Source: JACVRW01 sp052038485
GTDB lineage: Bacteria > Actinomycetota > Thermoleophilia > Solirubrobacterales > Thermoleophilaceae
Direction of reading: 5' to 3'
NCBI GenBank assembly: GCA_052038485.1
Contig: JBQGCL010000173.1
Location: forward strand, 5,315-69,314
Length of the DNA: 64,000 nucleotides
Shown: in pieces, positions 26,991 to 35,648 of the stretch
Position numbering within the stretch: the first letter of the stretch is position 1
Layout: each line of letters opens with the position of its first letter
Made by a program: the position numbers and the translations under genes
Notes under the pieces: model-generated
Seen by the model: only the letters and a program-made list of their open reading frames with translations
Told to the model about the DNA's origin: nothing
Database searches by the model: none

Positions 26991-27844
26991 TGGCGCCCGC
27001 GATCGAGGTCTCCGAGCTGCGCAAGTCGTACGGCTCGCTCGAGGCCGTGCGCGGGGTCTCGTTCGAGGTCCAGCCGGGCGAGATCTTCGGGCTGCTCGGG
27101 CCCAACGGCGCGGGCAAGACGACCACAGTCGAGATCCTCGAGGGCTACCGCGACCGCTCCGGCGGCGACGTGCGGGTGCTCGGCAAGGACCCGGAGGTGC
27201 GCGACCGCCACCTCCAGGAGCGGGTGGGCATCGTGCTCCAGTCGAGCGGCTTCTACCCGCGCGTGACCGTGCGCGAGGCGGTGACCCATTTCGCCAAGGC
27301 CTATCCCGCGCCGCGCGACCCCGAGGAGACGATTTCGCTGGTCGGCCTCGACGAGAAGGCCGACGCGCGCACGAAGGACCTGTCCGGCGGCCAGCGGCGG
27401 CGCCTGGACCTCGCACTCGCGCTGATCGGCGACCCCGACCTGATCTTCCTGGACGAGCCGACCACGGGGTTCGACCCGGCCGCGCGCCGGACCGCCTGGG
27501 GGGTCGTGCGCAAGCTCAAGGAGCTCGGCAAGACGATGCTGCTCACGACCCACTACCTCGACGAGGCCCAGGAGCTGGCCGACCGGGTCGCGATCGTGAA
27601 GGACGGCCGGATCGTCGCCGAGGGCCCGCCCGACAGCCTCGGGCCGGGCAGCTCGCGCTACCGGATCTCATACGTGTCCGAGGGGCGGCGCGTGGAGCAC
27701 CAGACCGACGACCCGACCGAGCTGCTGCACCGGCTCACCCGCGACGCGCTGGCCCGCGACGAGCGACTCGAGGGGCTCGAGGTGACCCGCCCGACGCTGG
27801 AGGAGATCTACCTCGAGCTGACCCGGGAGGCCGACACGGCGTGA
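26990..27844 (+). CDS. ABC exporter ATPase (drug/lipid type, DrrA-like)
   Basis: 284 residues. Walker A GLLGPNGAGKTTTVEIL, Q-loop VLQSSGFYP, signature LSGGQRRRLDLALAL, Walker B LIFLDEPTTGFD and H-loop TTHYLDEAQELAD are all intact. The C-terminal extension (about residues 215-284) resembles that of DrrA/CcmA-type exporters. It pairs with the permease at 27841 through a GTGA overlap to form an efflux pump; the substrate is unknown. Confidence 0.92.
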   Translation: MAPAIEVSELRKSYGSLEAVRGVSFEVQPGEIFGLLGPNGAGKTTTVEILEGYRDRSGGDVRVLGKDPEVRDRHLQERVGIVLQSSGFYPRVTVREAVTHFAKAYPAPRDPEETISLVGLDEKADARTKDLSGGQRRRLDLALALIGDPDLIFLDEPTTGFDPAARRTAWGVVRKLKELGKTMLLTTHYLDEAQELADRVAIVKDGRIVAEGPPDSLGPGSSRYRISYVSEGRRVEHQTDDPTELLHRLTRDALARDERLEGLEVTRPTLEEIYLELTREADTA

Positions 27845-28569
27845 GCCCGATCGCCCTCGCCTGGCAGCAATTCCGCTTCGAGCGCAAGCTGTTCTGGCGC
27901 AACCCGAGCGCGGCCTTCTTCAACTTCCTGCTGCCGCTGCTGCTGCTCTTCCTGACGGCGAGCGCGTTCTCGGCCGACGAGGACGAGCTGGAGGTGCTGA
28001 TCCCCGGCATCGCCGGAATGGGCGTGCTCGCCACCACCTTCACCGCGCTGGCCTTCAACATCACGATCCTGCGCGACGACGGCGTGCTCAAGCGCTGGCG
28101 CGGCACACCGATGCCCGCGGGGTCGTACCTGGCCGGCCTGCTCGCCTCGGCGGCGGTCAACGCGTTCGCGCAGGTGGTGCTCGTGGTGACGATCGGCAAC
28201 CTCGTCTACGGGGTCGAGTGGCCCCAGGACCCGCTCATGCTCGTGCTGTTCACGGCGCTCGGGGTGGTCTGCTTCGCGGCGCTCGGGGTCGCCTTCTCGC
28301 ACGCGATCCCGAACGAGGACGCCGCGCCCGCCTACACGAACGCGGTGTTCCTGCCGACGATCTTCATCTCCGGTGTCTTCTACTCGTCCGACGACCTGCC
28401 CGACGTGCTCAAGGCGATCGCCGAGGCGCTGCCGCTGAAGCACCTGATCGACGGGCTGTCCGAGGCGATCGTGGGCGGCGGCGGGGACGCGGGGACGGCC
28501 GCGCTCGTCGTGGGCGGCTGGACGGTGGCGGGGCTGTTCCTGGCCGTCCGCTACTTCAGGTGGGAGTAG
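27841..28569 (+). CDS. ABC-2 type permease
   Basis: 242 residues from GTG 27841, with six membrane helices and the ABC-2 profile: an amphipathic N-terminus (FERKLFWRNPSAAFFNFLLP), then helix pairs and the conserved LPLKHLIDGL near the end. It is the membrane half of the exporter encoded with the preceding ATPase, acting as a dimer in the cytoplasmic membrane. Confidence 0.9.
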   Translation: MSPIALAWQQFRFERKLFWRNPSAAFFNFLLPLLLLFLTASAFSADEDELEVLIPGIAGMGVLATTFTALAFNITILRDDGVLKRWRGTPMPAGSYLAGLLASAAVNAFAQVVLVVTIGNLVYGVEWPQDPLMLVLFTALGVVCFAALGVAFSHAIPNEDAAPAYTNAVFLPTIFISGVFYSSDDLPDVLKAIAEALPLKHLIDGLSEAIVGGGGDAGTAALVVGGWTVAGLFLAVRYFRWE

Positions 28570-28572
28570 CGC

Positions 28573-29256
28573 CTAGAGCCTGAGCGCGTGGCCGTTGCGG
28601 CGCAGCCAGCGCTCGTGCTCGCGCCAGTCGGGCACCCGCTCGCTGAGCAGGATCCAGAAGCGCTGCGAGTGGTCGAGCACGTCGAGGTGGACCACCTCGT
28701 GCTCGACGACGTAGTCGAGCACCAGCGGCGGCGCCAGCATCAGACGCCAGTTGAAGCTCATCGCCCCGGTGGAGGAGCACGACGCCCAGCGCGTGCGCTG
28801 ACCGCGGATCTGGAGCTTCGTGTAGGACGAGCCCCAGCGGCCGCAGGCGGCGTCGAGGCGGGGCGCCACCTCGGCCCGGGCCTGGCGGCGGTACCAGCGC
28901 TCGAGCGCGTCCCGCACGGTCGTGCCGCGCGGCAGAGCGACCTGCAGGCGATCGCCGCGCCGGGCCACGTGCTCGCGCACGCGCCTGCGCTCGACCCGGA
29001 CGTCGAGGCCGAGCCGCTCGCCCAGGTAGGGCACCTCGCCGCCGTCGGTTAGCCGGGCCGGCGGCAGCTCGGCCTCGGTCTCGCGCATCCGCTCCAGCGT
29101 GCGCTCGATCCAGGCGCGCTTCTCCTCGACGAACGGCTCCACGTCCCGGAGCGGAAAGCGCTGCGGTACGACGACCTCGATCCCGTCGCCGTCCACCAGG
29201 ATGCGCGCGCGCCGCGCCCGCTCGGAGCGCCTGATGCGGTACGGAATCGCCGTCAC
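28573..29256 (-). CDS. YgjP/WLM-type (DUF45) zinc metallopeptidase
   Basis: 227 residues from GTG 29256, chosen because TAGGCT has its first T 14 bases upstream. The DUF45 landmarks are present: GQRTRWASCSSTGAMSFNWRL and the zinc motif VVEHEVVHLDVLDHSQRFW (HEVVH plus a downstream His). Cytoplasmic. Family members are linked to DNA-repair or protein turnover and often sit beside restriction genes, but no such genes are here. Convergent with the ABC permease, with only three bases between them. Confidence 0.8.
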   Translation of the reverse strand: MTAIPYRIRRSERARRARILVDGDGIEVVVPQRFPLRDVEPFVEEKRAWIERTLERMRETEAELPPARLTDGGEVPYLGERLGLDVRVERRRVREHVARRGDRLQVALPRGTTVRDALERWYRRQARAEVAPRLDAACGRWGSSYTKLQIRGQRTRWASCSSTGAMSFNWRLMLAPPLVLDYVVEHEVVHLDVLDHSQRFWILLSERVPDWREHERWLRRNGHALRL

Positions 29257-29264
29257 CTTCAGCC

Positions 29265-29270
29265 AGCCTA
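29265..29270 (-). promoter_or_regulatory. -10 box (TAGGCT) of the metallopeptidase gene
   Basis: TAGGCT followed by eight bases and GTG 29256; the leader would be about two bases. Confidence 0.4.
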
Positions 29271-29297
29271 AGCGCCGGTCCTGACGGCATCCAGCCC

Positions 29298-30044
29298 TCA
29301 GACGATGATTGGCACCGAGCCACCGTCGACCGACCAGGCCGCGCCGGTCACGTTCGCGGCGAGCTGCGAGCACAGGAAGACGATCACCGCGGCGGCCTCG
29401 TCGTCGGTGCCCATGCGGCCGCGCGGCAGGCCTGCGGCCGTGTCGGCGAGCACCTGCTCCGCCGACTTGCCGCCGCGCCCGGCGAGCTGCTCGGCAAGGC
29501 CGCCCGGAGCGGTCCACGAGTCGCCCGCGATCGGGCCCGGCGCCACCGCGTTGACCGTCACGCCCTGACCGCTCCAGGTGTCCGCGAACAGTCGGCTGAG
29601 CGACAGCTCGGCCGCCTTGGTCACCGAGTAGGAGCCGTCCAGGCGGCGCGAGGGCCGCTTGCCGGACGAGGACGCGACGTTGACGATCCGCCCGCCACCG
29701 GCCTCGGCCATCAGCGGCGCCAGCGCGCGCATCACCCGCATCGGGCCCATCACGTGCAGCTCCCACTGCTCCTTCCAGTCCGCGTCGGTCAGCTCGTCGA
29801 GCGTCCGCGTCATGGTCGTGCCGGCTGCGTTGACCAGCGCCCAGGGCGTGGCCGGGCAGGCCGCCAGCAGGCGGTCGGGTGCGTCGGAGGCGGTGACGTC
29901 GAGCTCGAGATCGGCGCCCCGGCGGGCCACACCGAGCACCTCGGCGCCCTCTTGCTTCAGCATGCGGGCGGTCGCCGCGCCGATGCCACGCGTCGCGCCG
30001 GTGACAACGCACAGCCTGCCGTCGAGACCGAGGTTCACGCGCAT
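29298..30044 (-). CDS. short-chain dehydrogenase/reductase (SDR)
   Basis: 248 residues from ATG 30044 (a GTG at 30056 is an alternative). Cofactor motif VVTGATRGIGAATARM, NAAG in ALVNAAGTTM, catalytic SSSGK then YSVTKAA (Tyr and Lys) and NAVAPGPIAGD are classical SDR. Basic residues after the second strand (VARRG) allow NADP(H). Substrate unknown. The start codon shares CATG with the divergent YjbQ gene. Confidence 0.88.
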   Translation of the reverse strand: MRVNLGLDGRLCVVTGATRGIGAATARMLKQEGAEVLGVARRGADLELDVTASDAPDRLLAACPATPWALVNAAGTTMTRTLDELTDADWKEQWELHVMGPMRVMRALAPLMAEAGGGRIVNVASSSGKRPSRRLDGSYSVTKAAELSLSRLFADTWSGQGVTVNAVAPGPIAGDSWTAPGGLAEQLAGRGGKSAEQVLADTAAGLPRGRMGTDDEAAAVIVFLCSQLAANVTGAAWSVDGGSVPIIV

Positions 30045-30504
30045 GAAGTCAAACACCGTCTACCGGACGTTCCAAACCGCGGAGCGCCGCGAGCTGATCC
30101 GCATCACCGAGGACGTGCAGGACGCGGTCGACGAGGCCGGCATCCAGGAGGGCCTGGCGCTGGTCGCCGCCATGCACATCACCGCGGCGGTCTGGATCAA
30201 CGACGACGAGTCCGGACTGCACGAGGACGTGCTCGAATGGCTCGACAAGATCGCGCCGCCGAGCTGGAAGCCGCCCGTCAACGAGGTCGCGAAGGAGCTG
30301 CTGCCCGACCCGGGCGACTACCGCCACCACCGCGGCGGCGAGGACAACGGCGACGCCCACCTCAAGAACCTGCTCGTCCATCACCAGGTGATCGTGCCGG
30401 TCACCGGCGGCCGCCTCGACCTGGGCCCGTGGCAGCAGGTCTTCTACTGCGAGTTCGACGGCCGGCGGCCGAAGCGGATGGTGATCAAGGTGCTTGGGGA
30501 ATGA
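30043..30504 (+). CDS. YjbQ-family protein (UPF0047)
   Basis: 153 residues. The family's conserved block is plain: GLALVAAMHITAAVWINDDE, YRHHRGGEDNGDAHLKNLL and GRLDLGPWQQVFYCEFDG. Members have weak thiamin-phosphate synthase-like activity and a metal-binding His/Glu cluster; the real role is unsettled. ATG 30043 overlaps the SDR start codon on the other strand, and there is no room for a leader with a ribosome binding site outside the SDR gene. Confidence 0.88.
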   Translation: MKSNTVYRTFQTAERRELIRITEDVQDAVDEAGIQEGLALVAAMHITAAVWINDDESGLHEDVLEWLDKIAPPSWKPPVNEVAKELLPDPGDYRHHRGGEDNGDAHLKNLLVHHQVIVPVTGGRLDLGPWQQVFYCEFDGRRPKRMVIKVLGE

Positions 30505-30542
30505 GTGCCCTTGCGGCGTCTGCCCGCGCTCTGACGGCATCG

Positions 30543-30582
30543 CTCGCCATCCAGGCGGCGAGAACGCGGGCCTGCGGCCCGC
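30543..30582. terminator. bidirectional terminator hairpins
   Basis: Between convergent yjbQ-like and dehydrogenase genes: CTCGCC-N8-GGCGAG (30543-30562) and GCGGGCC-TGC-GGCCCGC (30566-30582). The second stem ends exactly at the stop codon of the minus-strand gene. No T-tracts. Confidence 0.6.
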
Positions 30583-31503
30583 TCAGTTCACCTGGTTCGG
30601 CATCGGCTCGCCGCGCAGCGCGGCCAGCATGTTGTCGACGGCCATGTCGGCCATCCGCTCGCGGGTGGCGTGCGTGGCCGAGCCCAGGTGGGGCAGCACG
30701 AGCAGGTTGGGCGCGTCGAGCAGCGGGTGGTCGGCCGGGAGCGGCTCGGGGTCGGTGACGTCGAGCGCCGCGCCGGCGATCTCGCCGGCGTGCAGCGCCG
30801 CCGCCAGCGCCTCCGTGTCGACGACCGGCCCGCGGGCGGTGTTGACCAGGTAGGCGGTCGGCCTCATCCGGCGCAGCGCGCCGGCGTCGATCAGCCCTCG
30901 CGTCTCGGGCGTCAGCGGCGTGTGCACCGAGACGAAGTCGGAGCGCTCCAGCAGCTCCTCGAACCGGACCCCGCCGCTGCGGCTCGTGTGCAGCACCGTG
31001 CACCCGAAGCCCTCCAGCCGCCGCGCCACGGCCTGCCCGATGCGGCCGAATCCCACGATCCCCACGGTCGACCCGTACAGGTCGCGGCCGAGCAGCTGGT
31101 CGGGCTCCCAGGTCAGCCAGTCGCCCCGCCGCACGTACGCGTCGCCGTCCAGCAGGCGCCGCGCGATGCCGAGCATCAGCGCCACGGCGAGGTCGGCGGT
31201 CGTGTCGGTCAGCACGCCGGGGGTGTTGCCCACCGGAAGCCCGCGCTCGGTGGCGGCCTCGACGTCGATGTTGTCCACGCCGACCGCGTAGTTCGAGATC
31301 GCGCGCAGGTTGGGGGCGGCGTCCATCAGCTCCGCGTCGACCCGGTCGGTCAGCATCGGCAGCAGCCCGTCGGCGTCACGCACGCCCTCGAGCAGCGCTT
31401 CACGGGGCGGCGGGCGGCGGTCCGGCCAAACGTGGACCTCGTGCTCTGCAACGAGCCGGTCGAGCGCGCCGCCGGGCAGCGCCCGGGTGACGAACACCTT
31501 CAT
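30583..31503 (-). CDS. D-isomer-specific 2-hydroxyacid dehydrogenase
   Basis: 306 residues from ATG 31503. NAD-binding GSTVGIVGFGRIGQAVARRLEGFG, the substrate Arg region NTARGPVVDTEAL, Glu in DVTDPEPLP and catalytic His in LPHLGSATHATRERMA match glyoxylate/hydroxypyruvate reductase and phosphoglycerate dehydrogenase relatives. It lacks the ACT domain of biosynthetic SerA, so a glyoxylate/hydroxypyruvate reductase role is more likely. Divergent from the lysozyme-like gene with 12 bases between the start codons. Confidence 0.88.
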   Translation of the reverse strand: MKVFVTRALPGGALDRLVAEHEVHVWPDRRPPPREALLEGVRDADGLLPMLTDRVDAELMDAAPNLRAISNYAVGVDNIDVEAATERGLPVGNTPGVLTDTTADLAVALMLGIARRLLDGDAYVRRGDWLTWEPDQLLGRDLYGSTVGIVGFGRIGQAVARRLEGFGCTVLHTSRSGGVRFEELLERSDFVSVHTPLTPETRGLIDAGALRRMRPTAYLVNTARGPVVDTEALAAALHAGEIAGAALDVTDPEPLPADHPLLDAPNLLVLPHLGSATHATRERMADMAVDNMLAALRGEPMPNQVN

Positions 31504-31515
31504 GGAGGCGGCAGC

Positions 31516-32388
31516 ATGCCACGCGCGCGGCCGCTCGGCCTGGCACCATCCCCCGGCGTGCGCCGATCGATCGCCCTGCTGGCGGCCGCCATCGTGCCGC
31601 TCACGGCCGCGCCCGCCCGCGCCCAGAGCGGCGGTACGCCGGTGCCCGGACCGGGCGACCCGTGCCCGGCGGCCTACCCCGGCGACGACGCCGCGCGCAA
31701 GCCGCTTGCGCACTGGATGGCGCGCGCCGCCGCCCTGCGCGACGTCCCGCAGGAGCTCCCGGTGATGGCCGCCCTCGCGGAGTCGGGCATGCGCAACCTC
31801 GACAAGAAGGGCAACCCGTTCGCCGGGTTCTTCTCGATGCACCGGTCGCTCAGCAAGGGCGACTACCGCGGCTTTCCGCGCAAGCCCGAGCTCCAGCTGC
31901 TCTGGTTCCTCGACACGGCCGTGCTGGTGCGGCAGCGCGAAATCGCCGAGGGCGAGGAGGACTACGGCACGAGCGCGGACGGCTACGGAATCTGGATCGC
32001 CGACGTCGAGCGTCCGGCACCGCACAACCGCGACGGCTACCAGCCCTACTTCGACGACGCGGACGCGCTGCTGACCGAGTCGTGCCGGCCCGAGGGCCAC
32101 ACGACCGACAGCTCTCCGCCCGCGCTGCGGATCAGCGTGCGCGGGCGCCAGCGCGACAGCATCTCGGTGACCGCCCGCTGTCCGCGCGAGGCCTGCCTGG
32201 TCGGCGCGCGCGCCGAGCCCACGCGGCGCGTGCGGGCCGCGCCCGCGATGACCTCGGAGGGCGAGGCCGTTGAGCTGGTCCTCCCCGCGCGCACGCGTCG
32301 CTCGGCCAAGCTCGTGGTCACGGTGACGGCGGTCGACGAATCCGGCAACGCGACCCGGAAGCGGAAGCGCGTGACCTTGCTCAGGTAG
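31516..32388 (+). CDS. secreted lysozyme/transglycosylase-like protein
   Basis: 290 residues from ATG 31516, with GGAGG seven bases upstream. Signal peptide to about residue 37 (IALLAAAIVPLT, then APARAQS). Residues 75-170 resemble an SLT/goose-lysozyme-like domain: MAALAESGMRNLD offers catalytic Glu89, followed by NPFAGFFSMHRSL and a YGTSADGYGIWIADVE segment. Residues 195-290 are a beta-rich, Arg/Lys-rich domain with two Cys. It probably acts on peptidoglycan outside the membrane. The match is by motif shape only, so the enzymatic claim is tentative. Confidence 0.55.
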   Translation: MPRARPLGLAPSPGVRRSIALLAAAIVPLTAAPARAQSGGTPVPGPGDPCPAAYPGDDAARKPLAHWMARAAALRDVPQELPVMAALAESGMRNLDKKGNPFAGFFSMHRSLSKGDYRGFPRKPELQLLWFLDTAVLVRQREIAEGEEDYGTSADGYGIWIADVERPAPHNRDGYQPYFDDADALLTESCRPEGHTTDSSPPALRISVRGRQRDSISVTARCPREACLVGARAEPTRRVRAAPAMTSEGEAVELVLPARTRRSAKLVVTVTAVDESGNATRKRKRVTLLR

Positions 32389-32391
32389 CGT
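32386..32391 (+). promoter_or_regulatory. -10 box (TAGCGT) of the M24 peptidase gene, leaderless geometry
   Basis: TAGCGT followed by six bases and ATG 32398; the first T is at -12 if the A of ATG is +1. It overlaps the stop codon of the preceding gene. Confidence 0.5.
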
Positions 32392-32397
32392 CTGCGC

Positions 32398-33510
32398 ATG
32401 CCGCCCGACGTCCTGATTCACGGAGATACCCACCGCTCGGCCCCGCTCCGGCACGAGCTGCCGCTGGGGATCATCGACCCGTTCTCATACTTCGAGATGA
32501 ACGGTCGCCGTGTGGCGGTGATCTCGTCGCTGGAGGCCGGCCGGGTCGAGGAGGCCGCCCCGGGCGTCGAGGTGATCGACCCCTACGAGCTCGGGCTCGA
32601 CGAGCTGATCGGGCGCGGGATGCGCTGGGACGAGCTCGAGTCCGAGCTGTGCGCGCGAGCCGCGCAGCGGCTCGGGGTGAGCCGCGTCGTGGTGCCGCCG
32701 GAGCTGCCGGTGGCGGTGGCGGACCGCCTGCGCGCCGACGGCATCGAGGTGGTGCCCGATGCGAAGGAGTTCATCCGGCGGCGCCGCTCGAAGACCGCGG
32801 CCGAGGTGGCCGGCGTCAGGCGCGCACAGGCGGCCGCCGACGCGGGCATGGCCGCAGCGGCCGAGCTCCTGCGCGGCGGCGGCGAGCCGACCGCCGAGGC
32901 CGTGCGGGCACGCATCCGCGAGGTCTGCGCCGAGCACGGCGCCCCCGCGAGCGAGGACATCATCGTGGCGCCCGGCGCCGCCGGGGCGAGCGGGCACGAG
33001 ACCGGCACCGGGCCGCTGCCGCCGGGTGAGCCGGTGATCATCGATATGTGGCCGTGCGACGAGGCGTCGGGCTGCTTCAGCGACATGACACGGACGTTCG
33101 TCGTTGGCGAGCCCGCGGCCGACGTGGTCGCCTGGCACGGGCTCTGCGAGCGGGCCCTCGAGGCCGTGTACGGCCTGCTGCGCCCGGGCGTGACCGGGCA
33201 GGAGCTGTTCGCCGCCGCCTGCGACGTGTTCGAGGCGGCCGGCGAGCTGACCCAGCGCACGAAGCCCGACGGCGAGCCGCTGCGCGACGGGTTCTTCCAC
33301 TCGCTCGGGCACGGGGTCGGGCTGGAGGTGCACGAGGAGCCGTCGCTGGGCCGCACGGGAACGGACCCGCTCGTGGCCGGCGACGTGGTGGCGATCGAGC
33401 CGGGCTGCTACCGGCACGGGTACGGCGGGGTGCGGCTGGAGGACCTGGCGCTCGTGACCGAGGACGGCTACGAGCGGCTGACCGAGTTCCCCTACGCGCT
33501 CGCGCCGTGA
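32398..33510 (+). CDS. M24-family metallopeptidase (Xaa-Pro aminopeptidase-like)
   Basis: 370 residues. The pita-bread domain carries the five metal ligands: Asp in VIIDMWPCD, Asp in CFSDMTRTF, His in FFHSLGHGVGLEVHEEP, Glu in AIEPGCY and Glu in GGVRLEDLA. The N-terminal 150 residues form the creatinase-like domain. It removes N-terminal residues before proline, or acts on related small substrates, with two Mn/Co ions. Cytoplasmic. It overlaps the convergent LtrA gene by 19 nt. Confidence 0.9.
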   Translation: MPPDVLIHGDTHRSAPLRHELPLGIIDPFSYFEMNGRRVAVISSLEAGRVEEAAPGVEVIDPYELGLDELIGRGMRWDELESELCARAAQRLGVSRVVVPPELPVAVADRLRADGIEVVPDAKEFIRRRRSKTAAEVAGVRRAQAAADAGMAAAAELLRGGGEPTAEAVRARIREVCAEHGAPASEDIIVAPGAAGASGHETGTGPLPPGEPVIIDMWPCDEASGCFSDMTRTFVVGEPAADVVAWHGLCERALEAVYGLLRPGVTGQELFAAACDVFEAAGELTQRTKPDGEPLRDGFFHSLGHGVGLEVHEEPSLGRTGTDPLVAGDVVAIEPGCYRHGYGGVRLEDLALVTEDGYERLTEFPYALAP

Positions 33511-34679
33511 TCGAGCTGGTGGCGCATCCGGTCGCGTAGCTCGGCGAAGCGGATCGTCTCGTAGGCGATCAGGGCGGCCAGCAGGACGGCGACCAGCGCG
33601 ATCGTCACGATCGCGTCGACCTCGATGGCGACCGGGATCAGCGCGACCAGCACGACAGCGGTCAGCGTGCGGGCGCTGCTGAAGCGGTGCACGTTGCGCC
33701 AGCGGAACGCGACGTGCGCAAGCAGGTAGATCGCGGCGCCGCCGAGCGTGGCGACAGCGGGAACGGTCTTGAGCGGCTCGTCCACGTGCTCGAGCGTCTT
33801 CTTCATCCCGAGGGCCAACAGCACGATCCCGGCGACCATCGGAAAGTGGAGGTAGGAGAACGAGTCGCGCGCGATCTCGTTCTGCTCGCGACCGACCTCG
33901 GCGTTGGCGAGCCGGCGCTCGGCGACGAGCGCGACGATGTCGAAGTAGAGCCACCAGAGCGCCCCGGCGACCGCGATGCCGAGCACGGCGGCGGCGACGA
34001 CGCCGGCGTCCACGTCGTGGCCCGCCCCCACGCCGATCGCGACGATCGACTCGCCGAGCGCGATGATGATGATCAGGCCGTGGCGCTCGGCGAAGTGGCT
34101 GGGCCGCAGCTTCCAGCCCTCTGAGCGGAACAGGTAGGGCTCGAGCATGTCGAGCGCGAGCGCCACCGCCCAGATCACGATCTGCGTGCGGTCGTCCTCG
34201 AACAGCGCGCCGACGATCAGCAGCCCGCAGCCGAGGGCGGTGCCGACTGCGAGGCCGTTGGTGGAGGCGCGCAGGGCGGGATCGTCCCGGCTCGCGAGCA
34301 GCATCAGGGCGATCTGGCCGAAGCGGACGAAGGTGTACGCGACGGCGAACAGCATCGCCGAGTCGCCGAACGCGTCCGGGACGCAGAGGGCGACCACGAG
34401 CAGCGCCGCCATCGCGGCGAAGATCGCGAAGCGGACGGCGCCCTCCTCGGGATTGACGACGCTGGTCAGCCACGCGTAGCCGACCCACGACCACCACATC
34501 AGGGCGAGCACGAGCAGGCCCCTGGCGAGCTCGCCCCAGGTCGCGTGCACCGCCATCAGCGCCGTGCACTGGGTCAGGGCGAGCACGAAGACGAGGTCGA
34601 AGAACAGCTCGAGCGGGGTGACCCGTTCCTCGGAGCGCGGCACGGCGGTCAGTCGCGGCGTGCGCGAGGCCGTGCTCAT
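33492..34679 (-). CDS. low-temperature-requirement A (LtrA) family membrane protein
   Basis: 395 residues from ATG 34679, with about 10-12 membrane helices. Family hallmarks: TPLELFFDLVFVLALTQ at the N-terminus, WWSWVGYAWLTS, and FAERHGLIIIIALGESIVAIG with a membrane-embedded Glu and His. Function is not established in any organism beyond the original cold-growth phenotype; the embedded charges suggest transport. Cytoplasmic membrane. Confidence 0.9.
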   Translation of the reverse strand: MSTASRTPRLTAVPRSEERVTPLELFFDLVFVLALTQCTALMAVHATWGELARGLLVLALMWWSWVGYAWLTSVVNPEEGAVRFAIFAAMAALLVVALCVPDAFGDSAMLFAVAYTFVRFGQIALMLLASRDDPALRASTNGLAVGTALGCGLLIVGALFEDDRTQIVIWAVALALDMLEPYLFRSEGWKLRPSHFAERHGLIIIIALGESIVAIGVGAGHDVDAGVVAAAVLGIAVAGALWWLYFDIVALVAERRLANAEVGREQNEIARDSFSYLHFPMVAGIVLLALGMKKTLEHVDEPLKTVPAVATLGGAAIYLLAHVAFRWRNVHRFSSARTLTAVVLVALIPVAIEVDAIVTIALVAVLLAALIAYETIRFAELRDRMRHQLDHGASA

Positions 34680-34708
34680 CGCCGTGATCTTCGCAGGTGG
34701 GCGATGGG

Positions 34709-34714
34709 TACCTT
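34709..34714 (+). promoter_or_regulatory. -10 box (TACCTT) of the ParB-like gene, leaderless geometry
   Basis: GGGTACCTT followed by six bases and ATG 34721; first T at -12. The GGTACC core is palindromic and also sits upstream of the divergent LtrA gene. Confidence 0.5.
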
Positions 34715-34720
34715 GAGGGC

Positions 34721-35617
34721 ATGGCCCGCGACACCGGACTCCCCGAGACGGACGCGCAGTTCGACTTCGGGCGCGCGCGCCGGCGGAGGGCCATGTCGCG
34801 GCTGGCGGCGTCGCTGCGGCGCGAGCCGAGCGACGTGAACGTGATCCTCCCGTTCGACGAGGTCGTGGAGGCGCTCGGGCGGCGCGGCGAGCGGCGGGTG
34901 GGGCTGCAGACGATCCCGCTGGACTCGATCGTCGGGACCGTCGACCGCAGCCGCGAGTTCGACCGGGCGTTCCGGCCGACCTCATCGCGCGTGCGGCCGC
35001 GGTGGGAGCGAATCGCGATGGCGCAGCGCAAGGGCCAGGCGATGCCGCCGATCGACGTGTACCGGATCGGCGAGCTGCACTTCGTCAAGGACGGGCATCA
35101 CCGCGTGTCGGTGGCGCGCGAGCTGGGCTACGACGCGATCGAGGCGTACGTGACCGAGGTGATCACGGAGCTCGGGGCCGAGCGGGAGATCCGGATCGCC
35201 GACCTCGCGCTGAAGAGCCACCAGCGACTGTTCTTCGAACGGGTGCCGCTGTCGCCGGAGGCGCGGTCGCAGATCAAGCTGTCGGACGAGTGGCGCTACG
35301 CGGCGCTGGCTGAGGCCGTGGAGGCGTGGGGCTTCCGGGCGTGCCAGGTGCGCGACCAGCTGATGAGCAGAGCTGAGGTCGCCTCGGCCTGGTTCCACGA
35401 GGAGTACCTCCCGGTGGTCGAGATGCTGCGCGAGGCCGAGCTGATCCGTCGCGGCACCGAGACCGAGACCTACATGCGCGTCGCCCACCTGCGCTACCTG
35501 CTCCTGCGCACCCACTCCTGGGACGACGAGGTGATCGAATCCGTGCGCCGCGAGCTGGAGACGCCGTCGTGGGAGGAGGACACGATGGTGAGGAGGCTTC
35601 GCAAGGAGCTCAAATGA
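34721..35617 (+). CDS. ParB/sulfiredoxin-fold nuclease-like protein
   Basis: 298 residues from ATG 34721. Residues about 90-150 carry the ParB N-terminal signature: IDVYRIGELHFVKDGHHRVSVARELGYDAIEAYVTEV, with the DGHHR motif that binds CTP/ATP in ParB and Srx relatives. The C-terminal half is helical (HEEYLPVVEMLREAEL) without a clear helix-turn-helix. It is not next to parA, so it is not the segregation ParB; a regulatory or nucleotide-switch role is possible. An Arg-rich N-terminus (FGRARRRRAMSRLAASLRRE) may bind nucleic acid. Confidence 0.7.
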   Translation: MARDTGLPETDAQFDFGRARRRRAMSRLAASLRREPSDVNVILPFDEVVEALGRRGERRVGLQTIPLDSIVGTVDRSREFDRAFRPTSSRVRPRWERIAMAQRKGQAMPPIDVYRIGELHFVKDGHHRVSVARELGYDAIEAYVTEVITELGAEREIRIADLALKSHQRLFFERVPLSPEARSQIKLSDEWRYAALAEAVEAWGFRACQVRDQLMSRAEVASAWFHEEYLPVVEMLREAELIRRGTETETYMRVAHLRYLLLRTHSWDDEVIESVRRELETPSWEEDTMVRRLRKELK

Positions 35618-35648
35618 GTCAGCCCCGCCGGTGGGGGCGCTGGTCTGG

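Noticed and set aside
32485..35088. An 867-codon minus-strand frame over the M24 and LtrA genes
   Set aside because: Low-complexity shadow frame; the M24 and LtrA proteins in the other frames carry all conserved motifs.
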